Source: Sorex araneus (taxonomy: Eukaryota > Chordata > Mammalia > Eulipotyphla > Soricidae). Taken from it: DNA of 64,000 nucleotides. The stretch is taken from positions 122,263,739 to 122,327,738 of the forward strand of contig NC_073305.1 of NCBI RefSeq assembly GCF_027595985.1, in the 5' to 3' direction. Of the stretch, positions 58,167 to 64,000 are shown in pieces. The translations under genes and the position numbers were made by a program. Below the pieces are notes generated by a model that did no database searches, was not told the DNA's origin, and worked only from the letters and a program-made list of their open reading frames with translations. Each line of letters opens with the position of its first letter. The stretch's first letter is position 1.

Positions 58167-59664
58167 CTCCAAAAGATAATAGGACACCAAAAAGGGACAA
58201 AATCCTTTCCAAATAAGAAAAATTGAAATTATCAGATTTCTGCCTACTTTATATATTTCCACTGGGAAATTTCCTGACTCCATTCTCTATGTCCCTGTAC
58301 ACAGCAATTAGCTTTAAATAACCCCTCATCTAATTTAAACTATCATAACAATATTTATTCAGATATTTAAGAATTTCTCATCACTTGAGTCTTTTCTACT
58401 GCTGTAGAAAAATAGACTTTCACTGGGGAAACATAATTGCTTAAGCCATTTTGTAAGGTTCATTACCTAATCAGTAATCATCTAGTTGGCTTTGATGTTT
58501 CTGGATGATGAAAACACTAAAAAGATCTTTCAAAACTTTTAAAAGACATTTCCATTGTCTTAGCTAAGCCTCTTAGCTAAGCCTTAGCAATATCACTTTC
58601 TTCCAGCTTACTGTTAATTGAACTAACATCCCAAGGAATGTTTTTGAAGTTATAGAACTTTTTCTTTTTCTCTGTTTTTTTTCCATCAAAAACACTGCAG
58701 AAGAATTCTATTCATTTATTCTGAGTAATCATTTGTTCAATGGATTTCTCCCATGCCTGCCCACACTCAGTTAAGTTTTAACACTCAATCTTTTTTTTCT
58801 TTTAATTTAGTGCCTGAGAATGATGTTATATTTCTACAGAGATGAGTCTGTTCCACGTTTTAATAACCTCATTATGCAATTCAAAAATAAAAAATGTCCC
58901 TTCATAGTGCTCCTCCTTTAAAATGACTTTCTTACAAGTGCTCTAAGAAGAAAATAAGAGGTTTATTTTAACCAGAAAAATATTTTATTTTCAATATGCC
59001 TGAACTTCTGACAAAAATCAAACCGACACATTATTGATAAATCATATGCATATAATAAATGTAACTTTAGAATGTGGTTCAAAGTTTGCAGAAAACAATC
59101 ACTCTGCTAAAGAAATTAGCATTTCTTCCATTATCCCACTCCTCTTCTCCATTTAGAATGTGTAGTTTTGTATTTCTTGCATTTGAGATTAAAATCTGTC
59201 TCAGAGATTTTTTTTTCCCTTAAAACTACAGGTAGTTTCCATGGAAACACAGCATGGTTTCTCAAATCTCAGCTTTCTCGAACTAGCACTTGCAGTTTAT
59301 GAAGGATCCTTCATTGAAGTGTGACAGTCACCTTCACCTCAATGAAATAAGTAGTGAATATTAGGATAAGGGAGATAAGGGAACATACGATGATATAGTT
59401 AAATAGAATTGCTAGAGTTAACTATCTGAGGTAAAATCCCATTAGTTAAAAACGTGTGTTTTAAGAAAAAAATCTATTCCCTGCATACTAATCAAAGAGA
59501 CATGGTAGAGAAATAAACACAGGAAGCATATTGATTTCCTTTTTCATGAAACTTAAAATACCAGTGACCTACTTCATTCACCGCTCTCAGCTTTACAAAG
59601 CCGGGGCACTTTTTTAGTGAGCATTTCCTACCTCTGCAAAATATCAAAAAGTGGAGATGGTTGG
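58167..59664. other. Intergenic, unassigned
   Basis: About 1.5 kb of unique-looking AT-rich DNA, with a short local duplication 'tagctaagcc' near 58562-58583. Confidence 0.4.
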
Positions 59665-59838
59665 GACCAGAGAGATCGTGTCAGTGGGAAGGGCACTTGC
59701 CTTGCACGTGGTCAACCTGGGTTCTATACCCCACACCACATCTAGTCCTGGCTGAGCATCACTAGGAGTGATCCCTGAGCACAGAGCCAAAAAGTGCTCT
59801 AAGCACTGCTGGGTTCCTCCAGGCGCCCCCTCAAAGAA
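59665..59838 (+). repeat. A-related SINE
   Basis: 'gggaccagagagatcgtgtc', 'gccttgcacgtggtcaacc', 'taggagtgatccctgagca'. Confidence 0.7.
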
Positions 59839-60332
59839 AACATGCAAACCCGGTGTTGACAAAGTTGAAGGAAAGTTGCTAATTAACGTCTGCATTGCAC
59901 ACATTGAGCAGGCTCCAGAATTACAGGAAGGATATAAATGATGAGCTTATCTTGGGTTCTGGGTTTCTCCCAGGATGCTGTGTTACATCTATGCACAATC
60001 CTCGCTGTTTTATCCCTCCCCCGTGCCCTCAGCACTGTATTTTTAAGATGACAAGAAAAATTCATATATTTGCTAATGAGTGTGTGGTTCTCTCTGCTAG
60101 AATTGCCATTCCAGTTTCTGCAGAAAAATCTCTGAAGATAACAAAAATTTATTTAAGACTTGCCACTGGATCAAGTCTAGAATAGACAAAGAGGAAAGAA
60201 TTAAGTGTGTCCATGCACTATGATCAGAATACTGCTAGCAAAATCGAGCAGAAAATTGAGACCATGAATCTAAATAATTACAAGAAAAAGACATTTTTTT
60301 TAATTAGAAAACATTATAAGTGTTTTATTTTA
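59839..60332. other. Intergenic, unassigned
   Basis: No feature recognised. Confidence 0.4.
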
Positions 60333-60474
60333 ATGCGGGAGATACAGTACAGTGGAGGAATTACTTGTCTTGCTCGTGGTCAACCCAGCTGTATTGTCTG
60401 GCATTGCAAATCATTCCCCAGCACCGCAAGGAGCAAGCCCAGAGCACAGAGTTGGGAGTAAGCCCTGAATACCT
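60333..60474 (+). repeat. A-related SINE
   Basis: 'gggagatacagtacagtgg', 'gagtaagccctgaatacc'. Confidence 0.6.
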
Positions 60475-60803
60475 CCTTCATTTCCCTATCACAGCGTCCA
60501 GATAATCCTTAACACAGAAACTTGCCTGATTAGCTATGTTCTTTCTTGATTTGTTTATAGTAAAGAAAAATAAAATATTGTCTAGAAATGTTCAATAAGC
60601 TAATGAAGTATTTTTTCGCCTGATGATTGGTTGGTGGAAATTTCTCTCTGCAACATTAATTACCTACAGTGTCTCTTGCATCTTCTTTACTTTCTTCTTT
60701 ATTTTAACTTTTCTTTATACCTATTTTTGTCTTCACCTCTACAACATTTTTGGTAACTGTGTATCTTCTAGCTTTGTTAAAACTTTGATGTAGGTGATAA
60801 AAT
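60475..60803. other. Intergenic, unassigned
   Basis: Nothing recognised. Confidence 0.4.
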
Positions 60804-60965
60804 ATGGGGAGTATTACAAGGGATAAGGGATTGATTTTGCATGCAGCGAATCGTGGTTTGATCCCTTCCATATGGTCCCCCAAGCACCATTAGGACTGAT
60901 CCCTGAGCAACCGGCCAGGAATAAGTGCTGAGCACAGACTGGTATATCCCCAAACTAAACTAAAA
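60804..60965 (+). repeat. Old A-related SINE
   Basis: 'tccatatggtcccccaagca', 'ggactgatccctgagcaac'. Confidence 0.6.
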
Positions 60966-62304
60966 CAAAGCAAAACTTGCTTTATTCACATTTTAAACAT
61001 TAAGTATGATGAAGTTAAAACTTATAATTTTGAAATTTTTTCTGCTCTATAATCTTTAAATTTTGTTTCTTTGTTCAGGGGTTGTTTTTCTTAATAACAG
61101 TGTTCTTAAATTTCAACCTTACCCTTGTCTGCTAATATTTCATAGTGGACAGTGAAAAGCTGATAAAAATCTATATGTATGATCTACTGTATCTAAGTAT
61201 CTAATTTTTATACAGCATGTTCATCTAGACTATTTATTTGGCTGGCTTGGGACCACACTCAAGAATGTTCAGTGATTACCTTAGCTCAGTGCTGGGTGCA
61301 GGGGAACCCCCAGCAGTGCTGAGGATATAATTTTTGTTTTGTTTTGTTTGTATTGAGGTGGGGGGCATGGTGCCATCTGGACCATTTACAGAGAAATTTC
61401 ATTTCAGCATTATTAATTAGGTCTTTCCTCCAAATTGGTCCAGATCACCTGGAGAAGATTATTTTGGTCTTTTGTCTGCTTGCTAGGATTTGAGAGGTCA
61501 TGGAGGGAGGAAAGTTCAGGAACTCAGTTTCCATTATGTTCATTTTTTTCTTTTATTTTATTTTTCAAACTTTCAACTATTGCCCTTTAACTGAGAAAAC
61601 CTCTGTTTGATCAAGCCCATAACCTTGATTGAGAAATTCTGGAGAAAGCACAATGATTTTATAGTCATATAAGCAGGAAGTGTATATGGAAGATTACTCA
61701 GAAATTTTTAGTCAGTTTTCTGTTCTCTTATTTTCCGGTTCATTTCAAGAGATAGCTATTGAAAATTATTCTGGGGTCTTTTGAATTTTACACAGTGTTT
61801 ATATTATTGTTTCTCTGTTTCTACTACTGTTTGCTTTGGCTCATTTTGGGGTTCATCAAGTCAGTTTCATCTTGTGATTCTAATTTCTAGCTTCCAATTT
61901 TTGTCATTCTTATGTCTTCTCCCATTTTATAAATGCTATTTTCTACCTTAAACATTATCTTGCTACTTAGTGAAAGTGAAGTAATTAAAGGTAGCAGAAG
62001 GAGATACCTACATTAAACAAACCATCACATTTGTGGTTTTGCTCTCTATTTTGCTACTAGTATAGATGAAGATATTTTTACCACAAAGAGAAGAAAACTA
62101 ACTTTAAGGTGGCTAATTGGTCAATAGATAGAATTGATTACTCAAGGTACATATGGATTTTGAAAATGTCTTTAATCATTGAAATTTCAGATGAGTGTCT
62201 TATAATTCCTAAACAACACAAGAACCTAAAAATTACCTCATCAAAGCCCTCAAAACTATTAATACTATACAGATAAATAAAGATTCAGATTGTAGTCCTT
62301 TTCT
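60966..62304. other. Intergenic, with a SINE scrap
   Basis: A diverged reverse SINE at about 61238-61345; otherwise no feature recognised. Confidence 0.35.
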
Positions 62305-62316
62305 GAGTCCATCCAA

Positions 62317-62565
62317 GCATTGTAGCACTGTAGCACTGTCATCCCATTGTTCATCAATTCGAGCAGCCACCAGTAACATCTCCATTGTAAGACTTGATGT
62401 TACTGTTTTTGGCATATCGAATACGCCAAGGGTAGCTTGCCAGGCTCTCCCTGCAGGCAGAATACTCTCGGTAGCTTGCCGCATCTCTGACAGGGATGGA
62501 GGAATCGACCTGGGTCAGCCATGTGCAAGGAAAACGCCCTACTCATTGTGCTATCGCTCCAGTCC
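62317..62565 (-). mobile_element. SINE family B, full length, minus strand
   Basis: Perfect 12-bp GAGTCCATCCAA flanks it (62305-62316 and 62566-62577). In sense it ends 'gacagtgctacagtgctacaatgc', tandem CAGTGCTA units with no poly-A. Size (249 bp) matches the copy at 46860-47106. Confidence 0.92.
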
Positions 62566-62577
62566 GAGTCCATCCAA

Positions 62578-63029
62578 AATTGGCAAAAATTATTTTATAC
62601 TATTTAGCAAAGTATTAGAAAAGTTGGCTATAAAAGATAAAGTAGACAAAGTTTGTATTTGGGAGATTTATGTGGTTCCAGAATTTGAACGACTGTCTCA
62701 GCCACAGCTGCATGAGAGACAAATCCCTCTGTGCTATCTCTTCAGCCCTGTTTGTATTTGGGAAAGTAAATTGTCTTTGTGTTTTAGACTTCTCTTGACT
62801 TTCTGAAATTAATAAGACTACTGATTTAATGTAAGTATAAACTTAGCAAAGTTATGGTAAGTTCTATTTTCTTTATGAGGAGACTATTCAGATCTTGGTA
62901 GACTATTCTGAATTCACATCAATCACAAGATATCAGAGGTAATTTAACATGAAAAGTTTTGACTTGTAGAGAGAATCAAACCCAAACAACTATGAGATCT
63001 CTACCTTACATCCATTAGGAAAGCATATT
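62578..63029. other. Intergenic with a SINE scrap
   Basis: A reverse SINE head remnant at about 62678-62748 ('gtgctatctcttcagccc'); otherwise nothing. Confidence 0.4.
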
Positions 63030-63348
63030 TTTTAAAAAAAAGAACAGAAATAAGTGTTGGCAGGAGTGGGGAGAGAAGAAAACTTTCATATACTGTTGGT
63101 GGGAATGTACATTGGTTTGATTTCTATGAAAAACACTATGAATATTTCTCAAAAACAACTTTCACAGATTGATCTACTTACTATATGATTTCAAAATTCC
63201 CCTTCTAGATACCTACCCTAAAAATGCAAACCACTAATCTGGGAAGACTTGGACACCAATGTTCATTGCAGTATTATTTAAAATATCAAGATATGGAAAC
63301 AGGTTAAGTATCCAGTGACACGTGTGAAAAAAGAAAATGTGTATACTT
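63030..63348 (+). repeat. L1 ORF2-end fragment, sense
   Basis: 'catatactgttggtgggaat', 'gttcattgcagtattattt', 'atcaagatatggaaacagg'. It is broken off at about 63349 by the tandem array. Confidence 0.75.
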
Positions 63349-64000
63349 GATTTCTCCGCGCCCGCACCCCCAGAATGACTGACGAAGAGGAGGAAGCTGC
63401 TTGGGACACCAGCAGCCCACCAGCAACCTGCAGTATGTGACTTGAGAGTTTCCGCCAGGTCCCCCGAGTGGGGGACCGGCGTTTCTCTTTTTTTTTCTTT
63501 AATCTCTCTCTCTTTCCCTCAACTTCTGGGCACAGCACAGCATCTACCCCACTTCTCTGAGCACAAAATGGAGAGACGCACCCAAACGCGCGGCGCGGCT
63601 GGCGGGGGATCGAGGGCGGGGAAGTACCGGTCTCCGCCCACATCGGACACTTAAAGAGAGTGCAGCCACGTGGGCTTTCCCATTTCTCCGAGCCCGCACC
63701 CCCAGAATGACTGACGAAGAGGATGGAGCTGCTTGGGACACCGGCAGCCCACCAGCAACCTGCAGTATGTGACTTGAGAGTTTCCGCCAGGTCCCCCGTG
63801 CAGAAATCTCTCTCTCTCTCCTTCTTTTTCCCTGGACTTTAGACAGAAATCCAACTTGAGAGTTTCTGCCAGGTCCCCCGTGCAGAAATCTCTCTCTCTC
63901 TCCTTCTTTTTCCCTGGACTTTAGACAGAAATCCAACTTGAGAGTTTCTGCCAGGTCCCCCGTGCAGAAATCTCTCTCTCTCTCAACTTTTTCCCTGGAC
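63349..64000. repeat. Higher-order tandem repeat array, continues past the window
   Basis: A block starting 'tttctccg(c/a)gcccgcaccc' occurs at about 63351 and again at about 63683, a period of about 332 bases. Within the second block an 82-base unit ('cttgagagtttctgccagg ... gtgcagaaatctctctc ... tttagacagaaatcc') starts at 63773, 63855 and 63937. GC- and CpG-rich with TC runs. It could be monomers of a young L1 5'UTR promoter or the VNTR of a composite retroposon. Open frames here are repeat artefacts. Confidence 0.7.

Noticed and set aside
63278-63936. Minus-strand open frames with repeated peptide blocks
   Set aside because: They follow the tandem array periodicity and have no independent coding evidence.
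1-64000. Recurring 'gccttgcacgcggccgacccgggttcgat' heads considered as tRNA genes
   Set aside because: They have A- and B-box promoters but are joined to SINE bodies with target duplications and lack a proper acceptor stem; they are SINE heads, not tRNA genes.
1-64000. CRISPR arrays, operons, bacterial-type systems
   Set aside because: The DNA is clearly vertebrate (introns, SINEs, L1, CpG island); dispersed repeats are retroposons with target duplications.

Overview
The window is mammalian genomic DNA, AT-rich and crowded with retroposons. The most frequent SINE is a tRNA-headed element (A-box TAGCACAGCGGG, B-box GGTTCGAT) that I associate with shrews (Soricidae, probably Sorex). The species is therefore an inference from repeat content. 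There is one cellular protein-coding gene: MANEA, the Golgi endo-alpha-1,2-mannosidase of glycoside hydrolase family 99, on the + strand. It has a CpG-island promoter and a likely non-coding exon 1 (about 16.1-16.24 kb) and four coding exons (27009-27552, 32648-32757, 42468-42544, 43455-44097). All splice sites are canonical and phases match. Together they encode 457 residues, with the GH99 catalytic E404/E407 pair intact. The C-terminus appears to end five residues earlier than in human MANEA because of a TAG codon.

Upstream region (1-15.9 kb): an L1 with an inverted 5' part (1690-10345) has been invaded by a chimeric retroposon ('element D', 1778-2463) and by a roughly 6.7-kb betaretrovirus-like endogenous retrovirus (ERV, 3163-9892). 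The ERV has paired LTRs, a lysine-tRNA-like primer site, a 0.7-kb purine-only leader, and broken gag, dUTPase-protease and RT/RNase H. I see no integrase or env. A well-formed GGGAAAC gag-pro frameshift site survives in the correct phase.

MANEA introns (16.24-43.45 kb) are filled with L1 fragments, MIRs and SINEs, plus a GC-rich block at 29.3-30.65 kb that may be an antisense L1 5'UTR. Downstream (44.1-64 kb) no further gene is visible, only repeats, ending in a higher-order tandem array that runs off the window.

The main interest is the retroposon biology. (i) SINE family A (poly-A tail) and family B share a tRNA-like head but have different bodies. Family B ends in short tandem repeats rather than poly-A. 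Its 3' half is shared with a third, longer tRNA-less element ('element C', 55783-56338) that ends in (GAT)n. (ii) Two B SINEs carry an inverted head inside matching target-site duplications, as in L1 twin priming. (iii) A second D copy (50179-50866) carries apparently foreign 3' sequence with its own poly-A inside matching target-site duplications, which suggests 3' transduction. Labels A, B, C and D are mine. Calls were made by eye, and repeat boundaries not defined by target duplications are approximate.
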